From Burkholderia arboris (GTDB lineage Bacteria > Pseudomonadota > Gammaproteobacteria > Burkholderiales > Burkholderiaceae), in the NCBI RefSeq assembly GCF_902499125.1, contig NZ_CABVPX010000001.1, forward strand, positions 248,001 through 312,000: DNA of 64,000 nt. Reading direction: 5' to 3'. Each line of letters starts with the position of its first letter. Position 1 is the first letter of the stretch. The notes beneath the pieces are model-generated. The model was not told the origin of the DNA. It searched no databases and worked only from the letters and a program-made list of their open reading frames with translations. A program made the translations under genes and the position numbers. Below are positions 35,523 through 45,013 of this stretch, in pieces.

Positions 35523-36434
35523 ATGGCGCGCGCCCACGAGATGCTGACCGTCCAGTCCGGCGACGTGAAGCTCGCCGTCTACGTGAGCGGGTCGCGGCGC
35601 GCGCCGCCGCTGATCCTCGTGCACGGCTACCCCGACTCGGCGGCCGTGTGGGCGCCGATCCGCGCGCGGCTCGCGAAGCGCTACCGCGTGATCGCATACG
35701 ACGTCCGCGGCGCCGGCGCGTCCGATGCGCCGCGCCGCCGCGCCGACTACACGCTCGAGCGGCTCGCCGCCGACCTGAAGGCGGTGGCCGACGCGACCTG
35801 CGGCGGCCGGCCGTTCCACCTCGTCGGCCACGACTGGGGCTCGATCCAGTGCTGGGAGGCCGTGACCGACCCCGCGTTCCGCGGCCGGATCGCGTCGTAC
35901 ACGTCGATCTCGGGCCCGTGCCTCGATCACGTGTTCCGCGCGAAGATGCGGCTCAAGCAGAGCCTGAAGTCGTGGTACATCGCGTTCTTCCACCTGCCGC
36001 TCGTGCCGTCGCTGGTGTGGCGGCTCGGCGGCGCGGCGCTGTGGCCGCGCTGGCTGCAGCTGACCGAACGCGTGCGCGCCGAGCGCGATCCCGTGCAGCT
36101 GAAGAATGCGTTGAACGGGATGCAGATGTACCGCGCGAACTTCCTCGCGCGGGCACGCAAGCCGCGCGAACGGTACGCGCAGGCGCCGGTGCAGATCCTC
36201 GTGCCGGTGCGCGATCGCTACGTGACGCCCGAGATGTCGGTCGGCCTCGACCGCTGGCTCGGCGACCACGTGCGGGAGGAAATCGACGGCAGCCACTGGA
36301 TCGTGCTGCGCCACCCCGACATGATCGCGCAGCGGATCGACCGCTTCGCCTCCGCGCAGGAGCGGCCGGCGGTCACGACCGCCGCGGTTCAGCGCCCCGT
36401 CGGTGCCGGCAGGCGTCTGAACAGCGTCTCGTAG
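35523..36434 (+). CDS. Alpha/beta hydrolase, last gene of the BVMO operon
   Basis: A 303-residue epoxide-hydrolase-like alpha/beta hydrolase. ILVHGYPDSAAVWAPI is the oxyanion region, VGHDWGSIQCWEAV carries Asp in the nucleophile elbow (GHDWG) as in epoxide hydrolases and haloalkane dehalogenases, and DGSHWIVLRHPD supplies the His. It starts four bases after the preceding stop. In this operon it could open an epoxide or cleave the ester made by the monooxygenase; an Asp nucleophile argues more for the former. Its last 46 bp overlap the convergent gene on the other strand. Confidence 0.88.
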   Translation: MARAHEMLTVQSGDVKLAVYVSGSRRAPPLILVHGYPDSAAVWAPIRARLAKRYRVIAYDVRGAGASDAPRRRADYTLERLAADLKAVADATCGGRPFHLVGHDWGSIQCWEAVTDPAFRGRIASYTSISGPCLDHVFRAKMRLKQSLKSWYIAFFHLPLVPSLVWRLGGAALWPRWLQLTERVRAERDPVQLKNALNGMQMYRANFLARARKPRERYAQAPVQILVPVRDRYVTPEMSVGLDRWLGDHVREEIDGSHWIVLRHPDMIAQRIDRFASAQERPAVTTAAVQRPVGAGRRLNSVS

Positions 36435-36949
36435 TCGACGACGAGCCCATCGTCGTCGATGTCCATCTCGGCCGTGAAATTCCGGAAGATCCCTTCGTAG
36501 CGGTAGCGCCGGCCCGGCTCGATGCACGCGTAGGCCTGCTTGACCGGCGTGACCATCAGGTCCGGCGTCGAGATGTACGCGACATCGATCGGCCGCCGCT
36601 CGCCGCGCGCGAGCCCCAGGCGGCCGATCGGCAGCGCATTCGTAAACGGCGTCGCCGCGATGTCGATGTCGATGCAGCCGTCGAGCCCGGGCAGCGCACG
36701 GCCTGAGCCGTCGCGCCAGTGGCCGGCGCCGTCGCTGCGCAACTCGAGCGTGCCGCCGCCCATCACCTTGAGCACCGCGTAGGCGACACGCCATTGCGCA
36801 TCGCACTCGACGCGATACGCGAGCCCGTACGCGCGGCCGTACCGCTGGCCGACCACCGCGCTTTCGACGACGATCGCGCCGCCGCTCCGGTCGAACGTCA
36901 GATGTTCGACCCCGTCGCCCTCAAGCGACGCCCAACGCACTTCGCGCAT
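36389..36949 (-). CDS. Putative glycolipid-binding protein
   Basis: A 186-residue protein resembling the 'putative glycolipid-binding' family (formerly DUF1089). MREVRWASLEGDGVEHLTFD opens it, followed by YRVECDAQWRVAYA and IDIDIAATPFTNALPIGRL, which are the recurring blocks. A beta-rich fold without signal peptide or membrane segment is expected. AGGCGAAAGG directly precedes the ATG at 36949. Its 3' end overlaps the convergent alpha/beta hydrolase by 46 bp, so the two transcripts are antisense to each other there. Ligand not known. Confidence 0.8.
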   Translation of the reverse strand: MREVRWASLEGDGVEHLTFDRSGGAIVVESAVVGQRYGRAYGLAYRVECDAQWRVAYAVLKVMGGGTLELRSDGAGHWRDGSGRALPGLDGCIDIDIAATPFTNALPIGRLGLARGERRPIDVAYISTPDLMVTPVKQAYACIEPGRRYRYEGIFRNFTAEMDIDDDGLVVDYETLFRRLPAPTGR

Positions 36950-37204
36950 CCTTTCGCCTCCCGGTTGCCCGATGTCGGGCATCGTCGCACGAATCCGCCG
37001 ACGGAAACGCCGGCGAATGCACCCATTCGCTGGTCACGCCGATTTCGCATCGGAAAGCGTTCACGCAGCGCCGGTCAAACAGCGGCGCCGCGCCTCATTC
37101 CCCACCTCGGTGCATCCACGACAAATCCTGACTATCCAGAATTCCCTATTCCGGTGCATGGCATTGTGTCCTATGCTCGCGGCTCGTCCTGTTCCGCCGC
37201 CATC

Positions 37205-38098
37205 ATGCCTACCGCCCGCCCCGTCCCGCCGTCGATCGACCTGCGTATCCTGCTGCGCGGCATCGGGCAGGTCGTGCTGCAGGCGAATGCGCTCACCGGC
37301 GCGCTGCTGCTCGCCGCGCTGGCGCTGACCGACCTGCGCCTCGCGAGCGCTGCGCTGGTCGGTTCGGCCGCCGCCAGCATGACCGCCGTGCTGACGGGCG
37401 CCGAGCGCCGCGACGTCGAACAGGGGCTGCACGGCTTCAACGGCGCGCTCGCGGCGCTGATCGCCGTACTGTTCGCGCCCCATCAACTCGCCGCCGTCGC
37501 GCTGGTGCCGCTGGTCTCGATCGGCGCGGCACTCGTGCAACGCGCGATGCGCGGGCCGCTCGCCCGCTGGCGCCAGTGCCCGTATTCGAGCCCGTGTCTC
37601 GCCGTCACCGCGCTGTGGCTGCCGTTTGTCGCGCTGCAGCATGCCGACGGCGCGACGGCCGCCCCCGCGCTGACGCTTGCTTCCACTGCCGACGCCCTCC
37701 TTTCAGGCGTCGCGCAGACCACCTTCGCGCAAGGCGCCTGGGCCGGACTGCTGATCGTCGCCGGCGTCGCCATCGCGTCGCGCCGCGCGGCCGCGTTCGC
37801 GCTCGGCGGCGCGATCGTGTCGACCGTGCTGCTGGTCGCGCTCGGCGCGAACGGCGCCTTGTTCGCCGACGGCCTGCTCGGCTTCAACGGCGCGCTCGCC
37901 GCATTGGCGCTGATGCCGCGCGGCCCGCGCGCGGCGCTTGCAGCCGCCGCCCTCGCCGCGCTGATCCAGTGGCTCGCGATGCGCGCGGGCCTCCCCGTGT
38001 TCACGGCCCCGTTCGCGCTTGCGTCGTGGGTGACCGTAGCCGTCGCGCGCCGCTTCACCCTCGGAGATCCCGATGTCGTCATTCGCACACCGTCCTGA
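37205..38098 (+). CDS. Urea transporter family protein
   Basis: A 297-residue membrane protein of the UT family, with about ten hydrophobic segments in two internal repeats. LRGIGQVVLQANALTGALLL starts the first half; VEQGLHGFNGALAALIAV and FADGLLGFNGALAALALM are the matching pore helices of the two halves, a pattern seen in bacterial urea channels. It would let urea cross the inner membrane passively. No good ribosome site is seen at the ATG; GTG codons at 37154 and 37166 in frame are alternatives. Its 3' end overlaps the class II aldolase gene by 26 bp. Confidence 0.82.
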   Translation: MPTARPVPPSIDLRILLRGIGQVVLQANALTGALLLAALALTDLRLASAALVGSAAASMTAVLTGAERRDVEQGLHGFNGALAALIAVLFAPHQLAAVALVPLVSIGAALVQRAMRGPLARWRQCPYSSPCLAVTALWLPFVALQHADGATAAPALTLASTADALLSGVAQTTFAQGAWAGLLIVAGVAIASRRAAAFALGGAIVSTVLLVALGANGALFADGLLGFNGALAALALMPRGPRAALAAAALAALIQWLAMRAGLPVFTAPFALASWVTVAVARRFTLGDPDVVIRTPS

Positions 38099-38849
38099 TG
38101 CCGTGAAACCCGGCGGCCCGATCTCGGACGCCGAACGCGCACGCCGCGTCGACCTCGCCGCCGCCTACCGGCTCGTCGCACTGAACGGCTGGGACGACCT
38201 GATCTACACGCACCTGTCGGCAACCGTGCCCGGCGAGCCCGGCCACTTCCTGATCAACCCGTTCGGCCTCACGTTCGACGAAGTGCGCGCGTCGAACCTC
38301 GTGAAGATCGACCTGGCCGGCAACCGGATCGGCGACAGCGAGCATGCGGTCAACGTGACGGGCTTCGCGCTGCATGCGGCCGTTCACGCCGCGCGCGCCG
38401 ATGCCGTCTGCGTGATGCATCTGCACAATACGGCCGGGATCGCCGTGTCGATCCAGCGCGACGGGCTGCTGCCCGCGTCGCAGCACGCGCTGCGCTTTCA
38501 CGGCGACCTTGCGTACCACGACTACGAGGCGCTCGCGTTCTCGCCGGCCGAAGGCGCGCGGCTAACCGCGAACCTCGGCGCGAGATCCGCGATGCTGCTG
38601 CGCAATCACGGCACGCTGACGGTCGGCCGCACCGTGGCCGAAGCCTATGTGCTGATGGATACGCTGATCAAGGCCTGCGACATCCAGGTGCGCGCGCAAG
38701 CAGGCGGCGGGCCGCTCGTGCTGCCCGACCCGGCGATCGCGGACCGCACCGCCGAACAACTGCGCGACGGCGGCGCGATCGAAGGCGAACTGGAATGGCC
38801 GGCGCTGCTGCGTCGCCTCGACCGGATCGATCCGTCGTATCGCGACTGA
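38073..38849 (+). CDS. Class II aldolase/adducin-family protein
   Basis: A 258-residue zinc-dependent class II aldolase-like protein. RVDLAAAYRLVALNGWDDLI and YTHLSATVPGEPGHFLINPF open the fold; VMHLHNTAG and LLRNHGTLTVG contribute the zinc-binding histidines. Members include fuculose-phosphate aldolase and decarboxylases, and many have unknown substrates. GGAGATCCCG precedes the ATG inside the end of the urea transporter gene, indicating an operon, which is odd for the predicted functions. A tautomerase gene follows 51 bp on. Confidence 0.9.
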   Translation: MSSFAHRPDAVKPGGPISDAERARRVDLAAAYRLVALNGWDDLIYTHLSATVPGEPGHFLINPFGLTFDEVRASNLVKIDLAGNRIGDSEHAVNVTGFALHAAVHAARADAVCVMHLHNTAGIAVSIQRDGLLPASQHALRFHGDLAYHDYEALAFSPAEGARLTANLGARSAMLLRNHGTLTVGRTVAEAYVLMDTLIKACDIQVRAQAGGGPLVLPDPAIADRTAEQLRDGGAIEGELEWPALLRRLDRIDPSYRD

Positions 38850-38900
38850 CCTCGCAGCTGCATTCAACCGAATCGTCCAATCCCAACCGGAGCATTTGTC

Positions 38901-39089
38901 ATGCCGACTTTCAATATCCAGCTGTTCGAAGGCCGCACCGTCGACCAGAAGCGCGAATTCGTCGAAGCGATCACGCGCGTCACCTGCGAGACGCTCGGCT
39001 GCGCGCCGGGCTCGGTCGATATCATCCTCACCGACGTGAAGAAGGAGAACTGGGCGACGGCCGGCAAGCTGTGGAGCGACGAGCGCTGA
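38901..39089 (+). CDS. 4-oxalocrotonate tautomerase-like protein
   Basis: A 62-residue tautomerase-superfamily subunit. After removal of Met the N-terminus is Pro (MPTFNIQLFEGRTVDQKREF), the general base of the family; VDIILTDVKKENWATAGKLW is the usual C-terminal block. It forms hexamers and isomerises 2-hydroxymuconate-like dienols. CCGGAG lies upstream. It is the last gene of the run with the class II aldolase, suggesting a small catabolic pathway. Confidence 0.93.
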   Translation: MPTFNIQLFEGRTVDQKREFVEAITRVTCETLGCAPGSVDIILTDVKKENWATAGKLWSDER

Positions 39090-39281
39090 GCGTCGACGGC
39101 GCCGCCGCTTCGGCACCGCCCGCCCCGCACTGATTCACACGCTGCGGCGCCCGCGACGGGCGCCGCACGCGGCCGCCCCGGGCCGCCTGCGTTGTGCGCC
39201 CGCACATCGCTTTGTCACGCAATCGGCGCCATAATGCCGGACAGACGCAGCAGCCAATGGCCACCCGACGAGGAGACCGCC

Positions 39282-42200
39282 ATGGAAGCGAAGAACGAGG
39301 AAGTCGTCGCACACCTGCTCTCCGATGTCGTCGAATTCGCGCGCGGGCGCCTGCCCGAAGCCACCTTCCGGATCGTCGAACCCTTCCTGCGTCACTACTA
39401 CGATTTCGTCGACGCCGACGATCTGCAGAACCGCAGCATCGCCGACCTGTACGGCGCCGCGATGGCGCACTGGCAGACCGCCCAGAAATTCGTGCCCGGC
39501 AGCGAACGGCTGCGCGTGTACAACCCGATCCTCGAACAGCACGGCTGGCATTCCGATCACACGGTGATCGAGATCGTCAACGACGACATGCCGTTCCTCG
39601 TCGACTCGGTGACGATGGCCGTCAACCGCCTCGGGCTCGCGCTGCATTCGGCGCTGCACCCGGTGTTCCGGATCTGGCGCGGCGCGGGCGGCGGCATCGA
39701 GCGCGTCGACGCGGGCGGCGCGACGCCCGGCGACGGCCAGTCGCAACTCGCGTCGTTCATCCATTTCGAAGTCGACCGCTGCGGCGACGCCGCGCTGCTC
39801 GACACGTTGCGCGAGGACATCGCACACGTGCTCGGCGACGTGCGCGCATCGGTCGAGGACTGGCCGAAGATCGTCGACATTGCCCGCGCGACGATCAAGG
39901 AGATGAAAGCGCGCGAATCGACCGCGGAAGACATCGAGGCGCGCGCGTTCCTCGAATGGATGGCCGCCGATCACTTCACGTTCCTCGGCCAGCGCGACTA
40001 TGCGCTGGTCTCGGACGGCACGGGCTTCGGCCTGCGCGGCATCGAAGGCTCGGGCTACGGCATCCTGCGCGAATCGCTGCGCCCGTCGGGCGCACCCGAT
40101 GTGACGCCGCTGCCGCAGGCCGCCGCCGACATCATCACCGGCGCGTGGCCGATCTTCCTGACCAAGGCGAACTCGCGCGCGACCGTGCACCGGCCGGGCT
40201 ATCTCGACTACGTCGGCGTGAAACTCGTCGGCGCGGACGGCAAAGTGACCGGCGAACGCCGCTTCATCGGGCTGTACACGTCGACTGCGTACATGGTGTC
40301 GAGCGCCGAGATCCCGATCGTGCGCCGCAAGTGCGCGAACATCGTGCGGCGCGCGGGCTTCCTGCCGAAGGGGCATCTTGGCAAGACACTCGTGACGGTG
40401 CTCGAAACCTATCCGCGCGACGAACTGTTCCAGGCCGACGAAGACCAGCTCTACGACATCGCGCTCGGCATCCTGCGGCTGCAGGAACACCAGCGCACGC
40501 GGCTGTTCGTGCGGCGCGACCGGTTCGACCGCTTCGTGTCGTGCCTCGCGTTCGTGCCGCGCGACAAGTACAACACCGACCTGCGCCGCCGCATCGCGAA
40601 GCTGCTGGTCGACGCGTTCAACGGCGTGAACGTCGAATTCACGCCGCTGCTGTCGGAATCGGCGATCGCGCGCATTCATTTCGTCGTCCATGCCGAACCG
40701 GGCACGATGCCCGACGTCGACACGCGCGAGCTCGAAACGCGGCTCGTGCAGGTCACGCGCCGCTGGCAGGACGATCTCGCCGACGCGCTGCTCGACGCAT
40801 TCGGCGAAGAGCAAGGCAACCGCCTGCTGCAACGCTATGCCGATTCGTTCCCGGCCGGCTATCGCGACGACTACCCGGCGCGCACGGCCGTGCGCGACAT
40901 CGAGCTGATCGAGCGCGTGAAGGACACCGGCCAGCTCGCGATGAACCTGTACCGCCCGATCGAGGCCGAGCCGCGCGCGTTCCGCTTCAAGGTCTATCGC
41001 GCGGGCGACCCGATCGCGTTGTCGCGCAGCCTGCCGATGCTCGAGCATCTCGGCGTGCGCGTCGACGAGGAGCGGCCGTACCGGATCCAGACGCAGGACG
41101 CGACGCACGCGTGGGTACACGACTTCGGTCTTGAACTCGCCGACGATACCGAGTTCGACATCGAGCGCGTGAAAGACCTGTTCGAAGACGCGTTCGACCG
41201 GATCTGGAGCGGCCGGATCGAGAACGACGATTTCAACCGTCTCGTGCTGCGTGCGCACCTGAGCGCGCGCGAAGTGACGATCCTGCGTGCGTATGCGAAA
41301 TACCTGCGGCAAGTCGGCTCGACGTTCAGCGACGCGTATATCGAACGCGCGCTGACCGGCAATCCGGCCATTGCGCGGCAACTCGTCGAGCTGTTCCTGC
41401 TGCGCTTCGACCCGGCCACCGGCGACACGCGCGACGTGCAGGCCGAACGGCTGCTGAAAGCGATCGAAGGCGCGCTCGACCAGGTGCCGAACCTCGACGA
41501 GGACCGCATCCTGCGCCAGTTCCTCGGCGTGATCAACGCGACCGAGCGCACGAACTACTTCCTCGTCGACGCGAACGGCGAATCGAAACCGTACCTGTCG
41601 TTCAAGTTCAATCCGGCGAAGGTACCGGGCCTGCCCGAACCGAAGCCGATGTTCGAGATCTGGGTGTATTCGCCGCGTGTCGAAGGCGTGCACCTGCGCG
41701 GCGGGCGCGTCGCGCGCGGCGGCCTGCGCTGGTCGGATCGCCGCGAGGATTTCCGCACCGAGGTGCTCGGGCTGATGAAGGCGCAGATGGTGAAGAACGT
41801 CGTGATCGTGCCGGTCGGCTCGAAAGGCGGCTTCGTCGTGAAGAACCCGCCGCCGCCGAGCGATCGCGAAGCGTGGATGCGCGAAGGCATCGCGTGCTAC
41901 CAGACTTTCCTGCGCGGCCTGCTCGACCTGACCGACAACCTGGCCGGCAACGCGATCGTGCCGCCGCCCGACGTGGTGCGTCACGACCCCGACGATCCGT
42001 ACCTGGTCGTCGCCGCCGACAAGGGCACGGCCACCTTCTCCGACTACGCGAACGCGATCTCGCACGAATACGGCTTCTGGCTCGACGACGCGTTCGCGTC
42101 CGGCGGCTCGGTCGGCTACGACCACAAGAAGATGGCGATCACCGCGCGCGGCGCGTGGGAATCGGTGAAGCGGCACTTCCGCGAGATGGGCATCGATACG

Positions 42201-44123
42201 CAGACGACCGACTTCACCGTGGTCGGCGTCGGCGACATGTCGGGCGACGTGTTCGGCAACGGGATGCTGCTGTCGCCGCATATCCGGCTCGTCGCCGCGT
42301 TCGATCACCGGCACGTGTTCCTCGACCCGAACCCCGATCCCGCGACGAGCTTCGCGGAGCGCGCACGCCTGTTCGCGCTCGAACGCTCGAGCTGGGCCGA
42401 CTACGATCCGGCCGCGATTTCGTCGGGCGGCGGCGTGTATCCGCGCACCGCGAAGACGATCCCGCTGTCGCCGGCCGTGCAGGCCGCGCTCGGCATCGAC
42501 GCGCACGCGCTGCCGCCGACCGAGCTGATCCGCGCGATCCTGCAGGCGCCGGTCGACCTGCTGTACAACGGCGGCATCGGCACCTACGTGAAGGCCGCGC
42601 GCGAAACCCACCTGCAGGTCGGCGACCGCGCCAATGACGCGGTGCGCGTGAACGGCGCGGACCTGCGCTGCAAGGTCGTCGGCGAAGGCGGCAACCTCGG
42701 CTGCACGCAGTTCGGCCGCATCGAGTTCGCGCAGCGCGGCGGCCGCATGAATACGGATGCGATCGACAACTCGGCCGGCGTCGATTGTTCGGATCACGAA
42801 GTCAACATCAAGATCCTGCTCGGGCTCGTCGTGTCGGACGGCGAAATGACCGAGAAGCAGCGCAACGCACTGCTCGCGGCAATGACTGACGAAGTCGGGC
42901 TGCTCGTGCTGCGCGACAACTACTACCAGACGCAGGCGCTGTCGATCGCGGGCCGCTATGCGGTCGAACTGCTCGACGCCGAAGCGCGGCTGGTGCGCTG
43001 GCTCGAACGCGCGGGCCGGCTGAACCGCGTGATCGAATTCCTGCCGACCGACGACGAAGTCGCCGAGCGGCAAGCCGCGAAGCTCGGCCTCACGTCGCCG
43101 GAGCGCGCGGTGCTGCTCGCGTACAGCAAGATGTGGCTCTACGACGCGCTGCTCGAATCCGACGTGCCCGAGGATCCGCTGGTGGCCGCGATGCTGGTCG
43201 ACTACTTCCCGAAGCCGCTGCAGCAGCGTTTCAGCGAACCGATGGGCCGCCATCCGCTGCGCCGCGAGATTCTCGCGACGCACCTGACCAACGCGCTCGT
43301 GAATCGCGTCGGCTGCGCATTCGTGCACCGGCTGATGGAGGAAACCGACGCGAAGCCGGGCGACATCGTGCGCGCGTGCATCATGGCGCGCGACGTGTTC
43401 GATCTCGATGCGGTATGGCGCGACATCGACGCGCTCGACAACCGCGTGGCCGACGACGTGCAGGCGCGCATGTTCGTCGACGTCGCGCGGCTGCTGGAGC
43501 GCGCGGCGCTGTGGTTCCTGCGGCATCTGCAGTCCGGCGCGGTGGCCGACGGCGGCGTCGCCGAGCTGATCGCACGCTGCCGCGATGCGGCAGAGCGGCT
43601 GGCGCCGCAACTGCCGTCGCTGCTGCCGGCCGACGATCTCGATGCGCTGTCCGAGCGGCAGCGCGTGCTGGTCGAAGCCGGCGTCGACAGCGCGCTCGCG
43701 GTACGCGTCGCGAGCGGCGATATTTCAGCGGCGCTGCTCGACATCGCCGAAGTGGCCGCGACCAGCAACCGCAGCCTCGAACTCGTCGCGGGCGTCTATT
43801 TCTCGCTCGGTACGCTGCTCAATTACGGGTGGATCAGCGAGCGCGCGGCGACACTGCCGACGCCGACGCACTGGGACATGCTGGCGCGCGCGGCCGCGCT
43901 TGCGGAAGTCGCGCGCCTGAAGCGCACGCTGACGACGAGCGCGCTCGCGGAATCGCCGGATTCGACGACGCCCGAGACGATCGTCGGCGCGTGGCGCGAA
44001 CGCCGCGAGGCCGCCCTGGCCCGCTACGAGCACCTGCTCACGGACCTGCGCGCATCGGGCGGTGCGAGCCTGGCGGTGCTGCTCGTGGTCGTGCGGGAAA
44101 TGGCCGTACTCGAACGCGCGTGA
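39282..44123 (+). CDS. gdhB: Large NAD-specific glutamate dehydrogenase
   Basis: A 1613-residue enzyme of the 180-kDa class that deaminates glutamate to 2-oxoglutarate with NAD. The N-terminal ~700 residues carry ACT-like regulatory modules; the catalytic core has PVGSKGGFVVKNPPPPSDRE (substrate lysines), YPRTAKTIPLSPAVQAALGI and VVGEGGNLGCTQFGRIEFA. The C-terminal part is a long helical domain. GAGGAGA precedes the ATG; a TTG-type start upstream at 39192 would add 30 residues. Monocistronic. It feeds amino-acid carbon into the TCA cycle, and is usually allosterically controlled. Symbol follows Pseudomonas usage and is tentative. Confidence 0.95.
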   Translation: MEAKNEEVVAHLLSDVVEFARGRLPEATFRIVEPFLRHYYDFVDADDLQNRSIADLYGAAMAHWQTAQKFVPGSERLRVYNPILEQHGWHSDHTVIEIVNDDMPFLVDSVTMAVNRLGLALHSALHPVFRIWRGAGGGIERVDAGGATPGDGQSQLASFIHFEVDRCGDAALLDTLREDIAHVLGDVRASVEDWPKIVDIARATIKEMKARESTAEDIEARAFLEWMAADHFTFLGQRDYALVSDGTGFGLRGIEGSGYGILRESLRPSGAPDVTPLPQAAADIITGAWPIFLTKANSRATVHRPGYLDYVGVKLVGADGKVTGERRFIGLYTSTAYMVSSAEIPIVRRKCANIVRRAGFLPKGHLGKTLVTVLETYPRDELFQADEDQLYDIALGILRLQEHQRTRLFVRRDRFDRFVSCLAFVPRDKYNTDLRRRIAKLLVDAFNGVNVEFTPLLSESAIARIHFVVHAEPGTMPDVDTRELETRLVQVTRRWQDDLADALLDAFGEEQGNRLLQRYADSFPAGYRDDYPARTAVRDIELIERVKDTGQLAMNLYRPIEAEPRAFRFKVYRAGDPIALSRSLPMLEHLGVRVDEERPYRIQTQDATHAWVHDFGLELADDTEFDIERVKDLFEDAFDRIWSGRIENDDFNRLVLRAHLSAREVTILRAYAKYLRQVGSTFSDAYIERALTGNPAIARQLVELFLLRFDPATGDTRDVQAERLLKAIEGALDQVPNLDEDRILRQFLGVINATERTNYFLVDANGESKPYLSFKFNPAKVPGLPEPKPMFEIWVYSPRVEGVHLRGGRVARGGLRWSDRREDFRTEVLGLMKAQMVKNVVIVPVGSKGGFVVKNPPPPSDREAWMREGIACYQTFLRGLLDLTDNLAGNAIVPPPDVVRHDPDDPYLVVAADKGTATFSDYANAISHEYGFWLDDAFASGGSVGYDHKKMAITARGAWESVKRHFREMGIDTQTTDFTVVGVGDMSGDVFGNGMLLSPHIRLVAAFDHRHVFLDPNPDPATSFAERARLFALERSSWADYDPAAISSGGGVYPRTAKTIPLSPAVQAALGIDAHALPPTELIRAILQAPVDLLYNGGIGTYVKAARETHLQVGDRANDAVRVNGADLRCKVVGEGGNLGCTQFGRIEFAQRGGRMNTDAIDNSAGVDCSDHEVNIKILLGLVVSDGEMTEKQRNALLAAMTDEVGLLVLRDNYYQTQALSIAGRYAVELLDAEARLVRWLERAGRLNRVIEFLPTDDEVAERQAAKLGLTSPERAVLLAYSKMWLYDALLESDVPEDPLVAAMLVDYFPKPLQQRFSEPMGRHPLRREILATHLTNALVNRVGCAFVHRLMEETDAKPGDIVRACIMARDVFDLDAVWRDIDALDNRVADDVQARMFVDVARLLERAALWFLRHLQSGAVADGGVAELIARCRDAAERLAPQLPSLLPADDLDALSERQRVLVEAGVDSALAVRVASGDISAALLDIAEVAATSNRSLELVAGVYFSLGTLLNYGWISERAATLPTPTHWDMLARAAALAEVARLKRTLTTSALAESPDSTTPETIVGAWRERREAALARYEHLLTDLRASGGASLAVLLVVVREMAVLERA

Positions 44124-44145
44124 CGGGCGTCACGAACGCGACGGA

Positions 44146-45006
44146 TCAGACCGTCGCGACCAGCAGCGCTTCGGCGTTGTTCGGCGGCCGCAAGCCGTCC
44201 GTGCGATCGGCGAAGTAACGGCGCGTCAGGTCGGCGGCCGACACGTGCGCGGCCTTCGCAAAACCGGCCGCCAGCGCAAGCGCCTGGATCTGCGCCGGCA
44301 TGAAGAAGCTGATGAACGGCGTACCGCTCGCACGTGCGCCCTTCGCGGCCATTTCCAGCCCCGGACGCACGTCCGGGTCCGCGTGTTCCAGCGGCAGCAG
44401 GAACGTCATCGCGAGCGTCGAGCCCGGCGCGAGCGACGCGACTTCGCGCAGCGCGGCCGCGTTCGCCTCGCGCGTCAGGTACATGCTGACGCCGGTGGAC
44501 ACCACGACGGCCGGCTTGCCGGCATCGAAGCCGGCGCCGACGAGCGCGTCGCGCCACGACTGCTTCGCCTCGAAATCGACCGGCACGAACCGCAGCCAGC
44601 CGGGCACGCCGTAGCCGAGCTCGGCCAGGCGGCGCTGCTTCCAGGCCTGCGGCGCCGGCGGGTCGACTTCGAAGACGGTCACGCGCGACGCCATCTCCGG
44701 CCGGCGCTGCACGAAGCTGTCGAGCCCGGCGCCGAGGATCACGTACTGGCTCACGCCGCGCGCGGCCTGCTCGGCCACGAGATCCTCGATGAAGCGCGCC
44801 CGCGCGACGATCGACGCGCGAAACGGCCGCGTGAATTGCGGATCCATGTCGCCGCGCTGCTGCCAGCCCGGTTCCGGCGCGAGCAATCGAAGCCCGACTT
44901 CGTCGGCAAGCACATGCGGGGGGGCGTCGAGTTCGACGTGCAGCGCGCGCCACAGCGCGACGCGGGCGGCCGTGCTGTCGGGGGCGCCTTCGCGGAGGTC
45001 GGTCAT
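44146..45006 (-). CDS. SAM-dependent methyltransferase, LCM/PPM1-like family
   Basis: A 286-residue class I methyltransferase of the leucine carboxyl methyltransferase-like group common in mycobacteria and Burkholderia. RPFRASIVARARFIEDLVAE is the family's conserved N-terminal block, YVILGAGLDSFVQRRP the SAM-binding glycine motif, VTVFEVDPP the acidic strand that holds the ribose, and VVVSTGVSMYLTREA motif III. GAGG precedes the ATG. It is third in an operon after a VOC protein (7-bp gap) and an RHH protein. Substrate unknown. Confidence 0.9.
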   Translation of the reverse strand: MTDLREGAPDSTAARVALWRALHVELDAPPHVLADEVGLRLLAPEPGWQQRGDMDPQFTRPFRASIVARARFIEDLVAEQAARGVSQYVILGAGLDSFVQRRPEMASRVTVFEVDPPAPQAWKQRRLAELGYGVPGWLRFVPVDFEAKQSWRDALVGAGFDAGKPAVVVSTGVSMYLTREANAAALREVASLAPGSTLAMTFLLPLEHADPDVRPGLEMAAKGARASGTPFISFFMPAQIQALALAAGFAKAAHVSAADLTRRYFADRTDGLRPPNNAEALLVATV

Positions 45007-45013
45007 GCCGGCC

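Noticed and set aside
39135..43610. A 1491-codon open frame on the strand opposite the glutamate dehydrogenase gene
   Set aside because: Its product is arginine-, histidine- and valine-rich without any domain, and it mirrors third-position GC bias of the real gene. The plus-strand product matches NAD-GDH motifs throughout.
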